A stretch of 64,000 bases of DNA from Pseudomonas syringae. GTDB taxonomy: Bacteria > Pseudomonadota > Gammaproteobacteria > Pseudomonadales > Pseudomonadaceae. The stretch spans positions 3,006,501 to 3,070,500 of the forward strand of contig NZ_CP066265.1 of the NCBI RefSeq assembly GCF_023278085.1. The letters run 5' to 3'. Within the stretch, counting starts at the first letter, position 1, and every line of letters begins with the position of its first letter. A model generated the notes under the pieces. It saw only the letters and a program-made list of their open reading frames with translations, searched no databases and was not told where the DNA came from. The translations under genes and the position numbers were made by a program. This document shows positions 37,988 through 47,606 of the stretch, piece after piece.

Positions 37988-38281
37988 ATGATCAAGACCA
38001 AACTGACCGCCCTTACTCTGGCAGGCTTGATGGCTGTCGCTTCCGGCGCAGCCTTTGCCGATTCGACGAATGCTACCCCGGAAACCCCGATCAACAAGAA
38101 CGCGACCAAGCTGCCAGGCACCAACACCCAGCCGATGGACCGCACCTCGTCCGAAACCCCTGGCGTACAGACTGAAAGCAAAGAAGCGGCTGCCGAAAGG
38201 TCGATGAAGCACGACAAGACGACCACCCACGGTGGTACGCACGACAAGAACAGCGTTACCGAGAAAAGCAAAACTCAGTGA
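37988..38281 (+). CDS. Small secreted hydrophilic protein
   Basis: 97 residues from ATG 37988 with CGGAG upstream. A clear signal peptide (MIKTKLTALTLAGLMAVASG, cleaved after AFA), then a low-complexity mature region rich in Thr, Ser, Lys, Glu, with NATKLPGTNTQPMDR and a His-rich KHDKTTTHGGTHDK. No known domain. The neighbouring gene at 38409 has the same architecture, so they look like a duplicated pair. Confidence 0.7.
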   Translation: MIKTKLTALTLAGLMAVASGAAFADSTNATPETPINKNATKLPGTNTQPMDRTSSETPGVQTESKEAAAERSMKHDKTTTHGGTHDKNSVTEKSKTQ

Positions 38282-38408
38282 TGAGTGAGGCCGTGCGGGC
38301 AGTGCTCACGCTCTGCCCGCAGGTCAGGCACCTTCCAGATATCCCGCACCTGTATTCGCTACAAACGCTCACTGACTGTACCGACAATACTCATAAGAGG
38401 TGTGCATC

Positions 38409-38711
38409 ATGATCGACAAAAGAATTGCAGCGTTGAGCCTCACAGCTTTTTTGGCCTGCGCCAGTGCAGCAACCATGGCAGGTTCGACCGGCCCGACCAA
38501 TCCGGACAGCGGTGCAGTGAAAGTACCGGGCACCGGCATGGAAAGGAACGTCGACGGCACGAGTCCAGGCGCCGCAGGCACCAGCCCCGGCACCAAAGGC
38601 ATGGACCCGTTACCCGGCAAGAAAGACAGCAGCAGTGATCGGTCATCCGGCTCGAAGCAATCGACCGATATGGACGATGATGACGATCAGGACGACGACA
38701 AGGCGCCTTGA
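38409..38711 (+). CDS. Small secreted protein with acidic C-terminus
   Basis: 100 residues from ATG 38409 with AGAGG upstream. Signal peptide (cleaved near ATMAG), then Gly/Pro/Ser-rich sequence (SGAVKVPGTGMERNVDGT, TSPGTKGMDPLPGKKD) and an Asp-rich tail (DMDDDDDQDDDKAP) that could bind cations. It shares the K-L/V-PGT motif and layout with the gene at 37988. Its last 25 bases overlap the 3' end of the convergent FAN1 gene. Confidence 0.65.
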   Translation: MIDKRIAALSLTAFLACASAATMAGSTGPTNPDSGAVKVPGTGMERNVDGTSPGAAGTSPGTKGMDPLPGKKDSSSDRSSGSKQSTDMDDDDDQDDDKAP

Positions 38712-40375
38712 TCGGCAGCTACATCAGCGCTTTGCACGGCCCACTGCACGTAGCACACCTCGACCGGCATACCGTGCTCGGCACAGAAATCCAGCCAGCG
38801 CAGCTGGTTGTCTTGCAGACGATCACCCGGCCCCTTGACCTCTATCATCCTGTAACGACGCTGTTCCGGGAAAAACTGGATCAGGTCGGGCATTCCGGTG
38901 CGGTTGGCCTTGATATCTTGCAGCAAGCGACGAAACCAGTGCTGCAAGTGTCTGGCAGGCAGGCAATGCAGCGCCTGCGCCAGTAACTGCGGGGTCAGCG
39001 TGCCCCAGAACACGAACGGTGATTGCAAGCCGTACTTGCTTTCGAAATGTTCGAGAATGGTCTCCCGATACGCTTCCGATTCCAGTTGCTCCATGCAGGC
39101 ATCGAACAGTGCGGCCCTGCGTTGGTAGAAATCCGGACTATACAAATCACTGGGCGCACTGTGAAACGGATGAAAGAACGCACCTGGTAATGGCGCGAAG
39201 ATCGCCCGCCAGCACAGCAGACCAAACAGCGAATTGATCAGCGCATTTTCGACGTAATGCACTTCGCCGCCCTGCTCTTCTTCCAGATGCAGCCTTATCA
39301 GGCGCTCGACACTCACCCCCGGTAGCGGCGTCACTTGCAGATCAAGTCGCGAGACGATACGTGCCGCGCGTTTACGCTCGGCAGCCAGGCCGAGCTTGCG
39401 TTGCAGGCGTGGCATGACGCGTGACAAATGCTGAACCTCCGCATCGCTTTCCGGAGCACATCGTGCCTGCTCCGCGAGCATCAGCGCCTCGGCGTACTCC
39501 GCACTGAGTTCCAGCACCCTGATCTGCCGCGAACGCGCTCCGGGGTAGCTGGACTGGCGATACACCGACATTGCCAGCGGCCAGTCCTGCAAACGCTCGG
39601 CTTGCTGCCCGATGCGAAACAGCAACTTGGCGCGACGCATCTGTAGCCAGGGGTTGCGGCAGTGGATGGCAATGACCCGGTCGGCAAGCTCATGCAGCTC
39701 AAGGCAGGTTTCCAGCGCCTCACGGCAGTCGTGCAGTTGCAGGCACACGTCAATGTCGGCCCGCTCGCTTATGGCGCGGGACTCAGCCGAAAACTCGACC
39801 TTTTCATAGCGGTAGATGCCCAGATCGGCCAGGACAAACTCCGACCACTCCTGATACAGATTGCCGAAATACAACAGCCGCAGCCGATCACACAGCGGCA
39901 TGATCTTCAGGCCGAACACGGCGTCGGACAGCGACGGGTGCCAGTGTTCGAGGGGTTGCGGCGTTGTATAAAGCGGTTGCAGGCGTTCAAGCCAGTCGTG
40001 CTTGCGTTCCGGCCCTTTCACGGCATGGGCCTTGAAGCACTCGCTCAATTCATCCTTGCGCAGCAACTGAAACAGTTCGCTCAGCTCGAGCGCCGGGCTG
40101 CTGTCCACCCAATGCCGTTGCAACAGCGGCACAACCGCCTGATGAGGATCGCCAATCTCCGCATAGCTCAGTTTGCTGGCCCGAAATAGCGCACCTTTGC
40201 GCATGACCATGCGCACCAACAACCCTTGGGCGGGCGTTGGCAAGTCAGCGAACTCAACGATGAAACGACGCTCGGACGCGTCAAGCAGGTCATCGTAGCG
40301 GTGCGTAATCCAGCCGAGTACCTGGCGAAAGTTCTCCAGGTAGTAAAACGGATTGTCGAGAGGCGAAGTATTCAA
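38687..40375 (-). CDS. FAN1-family VRR-NUC structure-specific nuclease
   Basis: 562 residues. N-terminal helical DNA-binding region, a TPR-like middle (ADRVIAIHCRNPWLQMRRAK) and a C-terminal VRR-NUC domain with the catalytic set GMPDLIQFFPE, YRMIEVKGPGDRLQDNQLRW. This is the bacterial homologue of eukaryotic FAN1, which cuts 5' flaps and takes part in interstrand crosslink repair; the P. aeruginosa protein is structurally known. No helicase neighbour is seen, so it acts as a single gene. Confidence 0.9.
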   Translation of the reverse strand: MNTSPLDNPFYYLENFRQVLGWITHRYDDLLDASERRFIVEFADLPTPAQGLLVRMVMRKGALFRASKLSYAEIGDPHQAVVPLLQRHWVDSSPALELSELFQLLRKDELSECFKAHAVKGPERKHDWLERLQPLYTTPQPLEHWHPSLSDAVFGLKIMPLCDRLRLLYFGNLYQEWSEFVLADLGIYRYEKVEFSAESRAISERADIDVCLQLHDCREALETCLELHELADRVIAIHCRNPWLQMRRAKLLFRIGQQAERLQDWPLAMSVYRQSSYPGARSRQIRVLELSAEYAEALMLAEQARCAPESDAEVQHLSRVMPRLQRKLGLAAERKRAARIVSRLDLQVTPLPGVSVERLIRLHLEEEQGGEVHYVENALINSLFGLLCWRAIFAPLPGAFFHPFHSAPSDLYSPDFYQRRAALFDACMEQLESEAYRETILEHFESKYGLQSPFVFWGTLTPQLLAQALHCLPARHLQHWFRRLLQDIKANRTGMPDLIQFFPEQRRYRMIEVKGPGDRLQDNQLRWLDFCAEHGMPVEVCYVQWAVQSADVAADQGALSSS

Positions 40376-40544
40376 GACCAGCGTTCACATAAAGACGAAG
40401 TACACAGCAGAAGGATACTGGTTATCCGTACAGATTCCAGCGTAAAAACCTGTTGGTGCTTCGTTGGCCGATCAATGGCGTGTTTCCCGGACAGGCAGTC
40501 AGCCGTAGTATTGGCGGGATTTCATCGGTAGCAGAGAACAGCAT

Positions 40545-41051
40545 ATGCAAGCGCCACTGGTTTATCTCGCAGGTTTTGACGTATTCCGGGCGGACGCCGT
40601 CGAGCATGGTCGTTATCTCAAGGCCTTGTGTACTGCGCACGGGCTGGAAGGTCTGTACCCGTTCGACAATGACGTCACGCCAGGGCAGACGCCGCATGAA
40701 GCTGCGCAGCAGATCTACTCGATGAACGTCGCGATGATCCACCGCTGCTCTGCGATGCTGGTCAATCTGAACCTGTTTCGCGGCCTGGAGCCGGATTCGG
40801 GAACGGTATTTGAAGTCGGTATGGCGGTGGCGCTCAACAAGCCGGTATGGGCCTATTTCGAACCGGTGGCTTCACTGCGTGAACAGGTGCCGCATGACGA
40901 AAACGGCTTCGACAAGGACGGTTTCATGGTCGAAGACTTCGATTTGCCACGCAACCTGATGCTTGCCTGCAGTTGGGCGGGCACCAGCTCAACCGTGGAG
41001 CTGGGCGCGGAGGCGCTGGCGAAGTATCTGGGTGAGTTGCAGGGCAACTGA
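40545..41051 (+). CDS. Nucleoside 2-deoxyribosyltransferase
   Basis: 168 residues. The family motifs are present: VYLAGFDVFR at the N-terminus, PFDNDV, the catalytic Glu region LEPDSGTVFEVGMAVALNKPV, and the C-terminal stretch with Asn/Asp. The enzyme moves deoxyribose between bases in nucleotide salvage. The gene stands alone, divergent from FAN1. Confidence 0.87.
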   Translation: MQAPLVYLAGFDVFRADAVEHGRYLKALCTAHGLEGLYPFDNDVTPGQTPHEAAQQIYSMNVAMIHRCSAMLVNLNLFRGLEPDSGTVFEVGMAVALNKPVWAYFEPVASLREQVPHDENGFDKDGFMVEDFDLPRNLMLACSWAGTSSTVELGAEALAKYLGELQGN

Positions 41052-41106
41052 TGATCTTGTAACTCGCGTGCCAATGCGTTCCATGCTGTCAAGCTGCGCG
41101 TCATTT

Positions 41107-41160
41107 TGCGACGCAGAGCGTCGCGAACGGCATTCCCACTGGAGCGTGCGGAACGAGAAT
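41107..41160 (+). repeat. Paired-palindrome intergenic repeat, copy 6
   Basis: GCGACGCAGAGCGTCGC palindrome, spacer GAACGGCATT, then a degraded second palindrome CCCACTGGAGCGTGCGG and GAACGAGAATC. Compensating changes keep the first hairpin paired (GCGACGC / GCGTCGC), which suggests selection on the structure. Confidence 0.75.
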
Positions 41161-41162
41161 CT

Positions 41163-42065
41163 TCAGACCCAGCCCAGAAAATCCCCGCCGTTATCGCGCA
41201 GCATCTGCAACATGCCCTCTGCCGCCGGCGACAGGTAGCCGCCCTTGCGCAGGGTCACGCCAATGGTGCGTTTCATGGTGGTCTGTTCCAGCGTTACTTC
41301 GCGCAGGTGCTGCATGGTCTTGCCGAACTCCAGCGACTCGCGGGCGATGAAACTCAGCAGGTTACTCTGGGCAATCAGACCCGGCAGCAGGGAAATCGAG
41401 TTGGCTTCGATCTGCACGGTCGGCAATGGCAACCCATGCGCGGCAAATGCTGCATCCAGCCATTTGCGCGATGACACACTGGCGGGCGGCAGTACCCAGC
41501 GGTAAGCGCACAGGTCGCTCATCTGCAAGGAGGTCTTGAAGATCGGATGCCGCTTACTGGCAATCACCACCGCTTCATCCTCGAACACCGCAAAGCTGGT
41601 CATGTCATCGCTGTCCGGCACGAGCCCGCAGATGATCATGTCGAGTTGCCCGGAACGCAGGGATTCACGCAGCAGGTCATCCTGGCCAATCACCAGCTTG
41701 AACGTGACGTCAGGCGTGCGCTGTAACAATGCCGAGGTCAGTTTCGGCATCAGGTACTCGGCCATGGTTGCCGCGCAGCCGACACGGATATTACCCACCA
41801 TGCCGCTGGCAAAATCCCTTACCTCGCGCTGGGTCTGAGCAATGCTCTGCTGCAACTCCTTGCCGCGCGCCTGCAACAGTTCGCCCACCGGCGTCAGCTT
41901 GATACGCCGACCATCGCGCTGAAACAGCCGCGTGCCAAATGACTCTTCCAGGCGCTGGATGCTTTTGGTCAGTGCAGGCTGGCTGCGATTAAGCTTTTCC
42001 GCTGCGCGCCCGAGATGGCCCAGCTCAGCGATGGTTTCGAAATAAGTGAGATCGCGCAGGTCCAT
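41163..42065 (-). CDS. LysR-family regulator, divergent from AbrB transporter
   Basis: 300 residues from ATG 42065 (MDLRDLTYFETI). HTH: ELGHLGRAAEKLNRSQPALT, KSIQRLEESFGTRLF; the rest is a LysR substrate-binding domain. It is divergent from the AbrB-family transporter gene across 106 bases and probably controls it. Confidence 0.88.
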   Translation of the reverse strand: MDLRDLTYFETIAELGHLGRAAEKLNRSQPALTKSIQRLEESFGTRLFQRDGRRIKLTPVGELLQARGKELQQSIAQTQREVRDFASGMVGNIRVGCAATMAEYLMPKLTSALLQRTPDVTFKLVIGQDDLLRESLRSGQLDMIICGLVPDSDDMTSFAVFEDEAVVIASKRHPIFKTSLQMSDLCAYRWVLPPASVSSRKWLDAAFAAHGLPLPTVQIEANSISLLPGLIAQSNLLSFIARESLEFGKTMQHLREVTLEQTTMKRTIGVTLRKGGYLSPAAEGMLQMLRDNGGDFLGWV

Positions 42066-42171
42066 ATCTATCAACCAAAGTTATCAATTCATGACTATTA
42101 GAAAATAGACTTGATGAGTTGCGATGTCGATACTGTGCGCATGTGATTCATCTCATTCAAGGAGAACGTCC

Positions 42172-43254
42172 TTGTCACAGGCTGCACGTGTTTCGATATC
42201 CACCCTTCCCCCGCTGGCCCAATGGGCGGGCCTGATTCTGATGGCCGGTACCGCCGGACACCTGCTCAAACTGTTCAACATGCCTGCCGCAATGTTCCTC
42301 GGGCCCATGCTGGTCGCCATCGGCTTTGGCGTATCGGGCGCAACCATCCGAATGCATAAACGCATCTTTCAACTGGGCCAGGGCACCGTCGGTGTACTGA
42401 TTGCACATGCGATGTCGGTCAGCGTGCTGCTGACGGCGCTGCAATCCTGGCCAGTGATGTTGTTGGCGACGGCTCTGACCGTTGTGCTCAGCGCGGCAGT
42501 CGGCCTGATACTGGTGCGCTTTGCCGGTATCCCGAGCAACACGGCCGCCTGGGGTACATCGCCCGGCGCAGCATCGGCAATGGTCGCAATGTCTGAAGAT
42601 TACGGTGCAGATTCGCGAATCGTCGCCACCATGCAGTATGTGCGGGTCGTCTGTGTGGTGACCATCGGCGCACTGGTCAGCCACCTTATCGGAGCCTCGG
42701 GCACTGAGGCGCACCAGAGCGCGGCCGTAGTGAACAGCCTGAGCCTGCCTGATCTGGGCATGAGCCTGGCGGTCATTGTGGTTGGCGTGGTGCTGGGCTC
42801 GCGTCTACCGGCTGGGGCGTTGCTGGTGCCGTTGTTGCTGGGCGGTGCCCTGCAACTGAGCGGGGTCTTGCAGATCACCATACCGGACTGGCTGCTGCCG
42901 ATCGGTTACGGTGCCATCGGCTGCTATGTCGGGCTGCGTTTCGACCAGCCGACCGTACGGTATGTCTGGAGGCGACTGCCGATGATGATTCTGGCTTCGT
43001 TGTTGTTGATCGTGCTGTGCGCGCTGTCGGCGTGGCTGATTGCGGTCATGATGGGCAAGGATTACCTCTCGGTCTATCTGGCCACCAGCCCCGGCGGCCT
43101 GGATACCATGGCGATCATCGCCATCGATACCCATGCCGACGTCGGCTTCGTACTGGCCATGCAGACCCTGCGCCTGTTCGGCGTGATTCTGACCGGCAGT
43201 TTCCTCGCCCGGCAGATCATTCGCTGGACCGACAAGCCCATCCCTGCGCTCTGA
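42172..43254 (+). CDS. AbrB-family membrane transporter
   Basis: 360 residues from a TTG start, chosen because AAGGAGA lies eight bases upstream; an ATG at 42124 is farther out without a ribosome-binding site. About ten membrane segments with two AbrB-duplication repeats (LGQGTVGVLIAHAM ... AWGTSPGAASAMVAMSEDYG; and GYGAIGCYVGLRFD ... LATSPGGLDTMAIIAIDT). The family (also called putative ammonia monooxygenase) is thought to be permeases; substrate unknown. Confidence 0.83.
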   Translation: MSQAARVSISTLPPLAQWAGLILMAGTAGHLLKLFNMPAAMFLGPMLVAIGFGVSGATIRMHKRIFQLGQGTVGVLIAHAMSVSVLLTALQSWPVMLLATALTVVLSAAVGLILVRFAGIPSNTAAWGTSPGAASAMVAMSEDYGADSRIVATMQYVRVVCVVTIGALVSHLIGASGTEAHQSAAVVNSLSLPDLGMSLAVIVVGVVLGSRLPAGALLVPLLLGGALQLSGVLQITIPDWLLPIGYGAIGCYVGLRFDQPTVRYVWRRLPMMILASLLLIVLCALSAWLIAVMMGKDYLSVYLATSPGGLDTMAIIAIDTHADVGFVLAMQTLRLFGVILTGSFLARQIIRWTDKPIPAL

Positions 43255-43275
43255 TCGCACGTTGACGGCTCCCGG

Positions 43276-44520
43276 TCAGTCCAGCCCCGCCAGAGCGCTG
43301 GCCAGACTGGGTGCCAGCGGCAGCACCGGCAGCAGCGTGGCCTGGTAGGCGTGATACAGATCGGGCTTGCCCGGCCAGATGTCCTCACTGGGCTGGTTTC
43401 GCTCATTCAGTTCGTGACGCCAGCTGCCATGTTCGATGTCGATGAACAGGGTTTCGTTGAACTCCCAGAAACAGCGATACCAGTCTTCATACTGCTGCTC
43501 GCCAGTACGCTGCAACAAGGCCGCGGCTGCCGCGACAGCCTCGCAATGCGTCCAGTGCAGGCGATGGCGAACCACCGGTTTGTTGTGCCAGTCGAGGGTG
43601 TAAACGATGCCGGGAGCGCCGTCGACATCCCAGCCATAGCGACAGGCATTGGCGAACAACTGCCGGGCATCGTCGAGCAACCATTCAGGATTGCTGCGCC
43701 CGGCGCGACGCCGCGACGCTTCCAGATGCAGCACCAGGCGCGCCCACTCGAACGCATGGCCGGGCGTGGTGCCGAATGGCCGAAAGCCGTCTGCCGGATT
43801 GTCGTGGTTGTAATCCGGCAGTGGCTGCCAGTCCGAGGAGAAGTGTTCGATGACCTGAAAGTTGTTGGCCCCCGCATGCTGGTGAATCACCCGCTCGACG
43901 ATGCTCAGGGCCCGGTCGAGCCATTGCGCGTCACCGGTGACATCGGCAAGGGCAAGAAAGGCTTCGGTGCTGTGCATGTTGCTGTTGGCGCCGCGGTAAG
44001 GTTCCTCGTCGCTCCAGTCCTGGGAAAAAGATTCGCGCATGGCGCCTTCTTCATCACTCCAGAAGCGGGTCTGAATCACCTGTATCACGTCGGACAGCAA
44101 CGCCTGCGCAGCGGGTCGGCCGGCAACCACAGCAGAGCTGGCCGCCAGCGCGACGAACGCGTGCAGGTAGGCCTGTTTATCGGTCTTGCCGTTGTCTTCA
44201 GGTGCGGCGTTGAACCAGCCGCCGTACTCGGCATCGCGCAGCGGACCACTCAAGGCGGCGATGCCATGATCGATCAGCGCAGCGCAGCCAGGGATACCTT
44301 GCGTGTGAGCCATGGCGAAACAATGAGTCATGCGCGCGGTGTTCATCGTTCCGGCCGTGGCACCGACCATCAAGCGTCCATAGTCATCGAGGCCGCCAAA
44401 ACCGTTTTCCAGTTTCGCAGCCTTGGCGAAACCCAGCAGACGCTTGCCTTCCAGTGCCAGCCACTGATGATGGGCCGGTGAGCGTAACCAACTGCTGAAG
44501 GTGTGATTATTATTGTCCAT
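43276..44520 (-). CDS. AGE-family epimerase/isomerase (mannose isomerase-like)
   Basis: 414 residues of the (alpha/alpha)6 N-acylglucosamine 2-epimerase fold. Motifs: MNTARMTHCFAMAH, GGWFNAA, DKQAYLHAFVALA, RGANSNMHSTEAFLALAD, TTPGHAFEWARLVLHL, TLDWHNKPVVRHRLHW, HELNE. The His and Glu/Arg active-site residues match YihS/D-mannose isomerases more closely than true epimerases. Would convert mannose and fructose in the cytoplasm. Convergent with AbrB; monocistronic. Confidence 0.85.
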   Translation of the reverse strand: MDNNNHTFSSWLRSPAHHQWLALEGKRLLGFAKAAKLENGFGGLDDYGRLMVGATAGTMNTARMTHCFAMAHTQGIPGCAALIDHGIAALSGPLRDAEYGGWFNAAPEDNGKTDKQAYLHAFVALAASSAVVAGRPAAQALLSDVIQVIQTRFWSDEEGAMRESFSQDWSDEEPYRGANSNMHSTEAFLALADVTGDAQWLDRALSIVERVIHQHAGANNFQVIEHFSSDWQPLPDYNHDNPADGFRPFGTTPGHAFEWARLVLHLEASRRRAGRSNPEWLLDDARQLFANACRYGWDVDGAPGIVYTLDWHNKPVVRHRLHWTHCEAVAAAAALLQRTGEQQYEDWYRCFWEFNETLFIDIEHGSWRHELNERNQPSEDIWPGKPDLYHAYQATLLPVLPLAPSLASALAGLD

Positions 44521-44645
44521 GACGCGATGCCGCCCCCTTCAATAAGGTTGAACCCAAACTGTACCGGAGGTCATTTCGACCGAGGGCATAATGCGCGCCC
44601 GGTCGTTCGACGGCAAGCAGACACCGCCTGCAATCCTGCAGGCTT

Positions 44646-46271
44646 TTACACCTTGAAGCGTGAGACGACCTGATTCAGGTCCGCTGCCAGACGCGACAGT
44701 TCATGGCTCGATGCACTGATCTGATTGGCGCCCTGGGTCGATTGCATGGACAGGTCACGAATGTTGACGATGTTGCGGTCGACTTCACGCGACACCTGCG
44801 CCTGCTCTTCCGCCGCGCTGGCGATGACCAGGTTGCGCTCGGAAATCTGATTGATCGACGCGGTGATTTCGCTCAGCGATTCGCCAGCGCCCTTGGCCAG
44901 TGACAGGGTCGAGTCGGCGCGATCACGGCTGATGTTCATCGAATCCAGCGCTTGTGCCGATCCGCTGCGCATGGCGCTGACCATGGAATCGATTTCCAGT
45001 GTCGATTGCTGGGTACGATGCGCCAGTGCCCGCACTTCGTCTGCTACCACCGCAAAACCGCGCCCCGACTCGCCCGCACGCGCCGCTTCGATCGCCGCGT
45101 TGAGCGCCAGCAGGTTGGTTTGCTCGGCAATCGAGCGAATCACATCCAGCACCTTGCCGATATCCTGAGACTGGTTGGCGAGATTTTGCACCAGCGCCGA
45201 GGTGGACTGGACGTTGTCGGTCAGCGTCTGGATCGACTGCACGGTTTCGATCACACGCGTCTGCCCGGCCTGTGCCGACGTGCTGGACTGGTTGGAAGCG
45301 TCGGAAGTGGACACCGCGTTACGCGCCACTTCTTCCACTGCCGAGGTCATTTCGTTGATCGCGGTGGCGGCCTGATCGATCTCGGCGTTCTGCTGGTGCA
45401 GACCGCGATAGCTGTCTTCGGTCACCGAATTCAGTTCGGTGGCAGCCGAGGCCAGCTGAGTAGCCGAGCTGCCGATGTGGCGCATGGCGTCGCGCAGATT
45501 GATCTGCATCGTTGCCAGCGCACGCAGCAGGCGCGTGACCTCGTCGTCGCCATCGACTTCGATGCTATGGGTCAGGTCCCCCTGAGCCACCTGTTCGGCC
45601 GCATTCACGGCGCGTTGCAGCGGGCGAACGATACTGCGGGTCAGCCACAGGGCCAGACCGATGGTGCACAGTCCGGCAAGGACCACAAAGGCAATCACGA
45701 TATCGCGCGATTTGCTGTACTGCGCCTCGGCCGACTTGCCTTCGGCATCGACTTTGGTCATGTAGAACTCAGCCAGATCATTGAGCTGCTTGCCCGAGCC
45801 GTCGACGATCTGCTTCATGTCGATCAACAACAGCTTGTTCAGACCAGCGCTGTCACTCTGGTTGGCGAGTACAAAAGAGCGGTCTAGCGCGCTTCGATAC
45901 TGGCCCAAGGTCACCATGAACTGCTCAGTGAGGGACTTTTCCTCAGGGGTGTCGACAAATGTCTTGAGGATGTCCAGCTTCTTGTTCAGATCGCCGAGGC
46001 GCACGTCCATTTGCCCGCGATAGGTCGGAATGCTTGCAGGATCGGTGTCCAGCGCCATGCGCAGAGAGATGGTCCGGATGCGCAGCATGATTTCCCGGAT
46101 ATCGTTGACCACTCGCATGCTGGGCAGCCAGTTGGTTTCGACCGCCACCTCGCTCTGTCGGATGGTCGACATCTGCGCCAGCGCGAACCAGCCGAGCAAT
46201 GCCACCAGCAGGGAAATCAGGGTAAAACCCAGACCGGCACGACGAGCAATAGTGAGGTTGCGTATGTTCAT
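44646..46271 (-). CDS. Methyl-accepting chemotaxis protein, 4-helix-bundle sensor
   Basis: 541 residues. Membrane segments at about 10-30 and 190-212 bracket a periplasmic domain of about 160 residues predicted as a four-helix bundle. HAMP, then the signalling hairpin with tip [23 protein letters not shown]. Ligand unknown. It has a sigma-28-type promoter 64 bases upstream. Confidence 0.9.
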   Translation of the reverse strand: MNIRNLTIARRAGLGFTLISLLVALLGWFALAQMSTIRQSEVAVETNWLPSMRVVNDIREIMLRIRTISLRMALDTDPASIPTYRGQMDVRLGDLNKKLDILKTFVDTPEEKSLTEQFMVTLGQYRSALDRSFVLANQSDSAGLNKLLLIDMKQIVDGSGKQLNDLAEFYMTKVDAEGKSAEAQYSKSRDIVIAFVVLAGLCTIGLALWLTRSIVRPLQRAVNAAEQVAQGDLTHSIEVDGDDEVTRLLRALATMQINLRDAMRHIGSSATQLASAATELNSVTEDSYRGLHQQNAEIDQAATAINEMTSAVEEVARNAVSTSDASNQSSTSAQAGQTRVIETVQSIQTLTDNVQSTSALVQNLANQSQDIGKVLDVIRSIAEQTNLLALNAAIEAARAGESGRGFAVVADEVRALAHRTQQSTLEIDSMVSAMRSGSAQALDSMNISRDRADSTLSLAKGAGESLSEITASINQISERNLVIASAAEEQAQVSREVDRNIVNIRDLSMQSTQGANQISASSHELSRLAADLNQVVSRFKV

Positions 46272-46334
46272 GGACAGAACTCTTTTATATTTGGAGGGCG
46301 GTGCCTGACGAGAAGTTGTCAGACAACCGAGAAC

Positions 46335-46361
46335 ATATCGTCCCTGTCCTATGTTTCTTGA
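46335..46361 (-). promoter_or_regulatory. Sigma-28 (FliA) promoter of second chemoreceptor
   Basis: On the minus strand TCAAGAAA, 11 bases, GACGATAT: close to the flagellar consensus with correct spacing, and 63 bases upstream of the start codon at 46271. Confidence 0.7.
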
Positions 46362-46388
46362 GCGCTGTCATCAATAATTCAAAATGTT

Positions 46389-47531
46389 TCAGCCACGACC
46401 TGCGGCCAACTGCCAGAGCCGAGCCACATCCCGGGCGCGATCATGCAGCAGGCCGCTGGCGTCGCGGCAGGCTTGCGCCAGGCTCATCGGGCCACTGACC
46501 AATGCGAAGGCCGCGCTGATTCCGTGCCGGTAGAGCTGTTCATAGCCATCGCCGAGCGTCCCGGCCAGCACAATCACCGGCACACGTTGCCGCTGGGCGA
46601 CCCGCGCCACACCCAAAGGTGTCTTGCCACGCAGGGTCTGTGCGTCGAAACGACCTTCACCGGTAATCACCAGATCGGCACCCACCAACGCCTGCTCGAG
46701 CCCGGTGAGGTCCGCAACAACCTCGACACCGGGGCGAAACGAAGCCTTCAGATACGCCTTGGCGGCGAAGCCCATGCCCCCGGCCGCGCCACTGCCAGGA
46801 CTGTCGCGCAGGTCTTGCCCGAGGACCTGCGCTGAGTGATCGGCAAAATGCCCCAGTGCAGCGTCCAGCGCCAATACCTGTACGGCGGAAGCGCCCTTTT
46901 GCGGGCCGAATATATGTGACGCGCCATGGGTTCCGCACAGTGGATTATCGACATCGGCGGCAATCTCTACGCACACGTCAGACAAGCGCGGATCAAAGCC
47001 GCTCAGGTCGATGCGTGCGAGCCCCGCAAGTGCCAGACCTCCGGCCTGCAATGGTTGCCCCTCTGCGTCGAGAAAGCGTGCGCCCAATGCCGATAGCATG
47101 CCGCTTCCGCCATCATTGGTCGCACTGCCACCAATGGCCAGGATCACTCGTTGCGCCCCGGCGTCCAGCGCTGCCCGAATCAGTTGTCCGGTGCCGAAGG
47201 TGCTGCTCACGCAGGCATCGCGCTGCTCCAGGGTCAGCAACTGCAGGCCGCTGGCCATCGCCATTTCGATGATTGCGGTCCTGCTGTCCGCCAGCCAGCC
47301 CCACTGCGCCTCGACCGGCGTGCCCAGCGGCCCGCTGACGCTGGCGCTCATCAACTGGCCATTGCAGGCGTCCAGCACGGCTTCGATGGTGCCCTCACCG
47401 CCGTCGGCCATTGGGCACTTGATCAGTTCGGCATCAGGCCAGACTTCGGCCAGACCACTGGCAATCGCATCGGCAACGGCCTGCGCGCTGAGGCTGTCTT
47501 TGAACGAGTCAGGGGCGATGACTATTTTCAT
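46389..47531 (-). CDS. Glycerate 2-kinase (GarK/GlxK family)
   Basis: 380 residues from ATG 47531 (MKIVIAPDSFKDSLSA). Typical of the bacterial GarK fold: PMADGGEGTIEAVL, LAIGGSATNDGGSGMLSALG, DVDNPLCGTHGASHIFG, GSGAAGGMGFAAKAYL, VITGEGRFDAQTLRGK. Phosphorylates glycerate to 2-phosphoglycerate. Probably co-transcribed with the FadR-type regulator upstream (75-base gap). In the E. coli glucarate pathway glycerate kinase is the last step, but the needed aldolase (GarL) and reductase (GarR) are not in view. Confidence 0.9.
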   Translation of the reverse strand: MKIVIAPDSFKDSLSAQAVADAIASGLAEVWPDAELIKCPMADGGEGTIEAVLDACNGQLMSASVSGPLGTPVEAQWGWLADSRTAIIEMAMASGLQLLTLEQRDACVSSTFGTGQLIRAALDAGAQRVILAIGGSATNDGGSGMLSALGARFLDAEGQPLQAGGLALAGLARIDLSGFDPRLSDVCVEIAADVDNPLCGTHGASHIFGPQKGASAVQVLALDAALGHFADHSAQVLGQDLRDSPGSGAAGGMGFAAKAYLKASFRPGVEVVADLTGLEQALVGADLVITGEGRFDAQTLRGKTPLGVARVAQRQRVPVIVLAGTLGDGYEQLYRHGISAAFALVSGPMSLAQACRDASGLLHDRARDVARLWQLAAGRG

Positions 47532-47606
47532 TATTGCTCTCCGTATTTTCTTGTTCTGAATACCCAAAAGCAGAATATCTCGAAGCACAATGTGACACTA
47601 ATCAGC

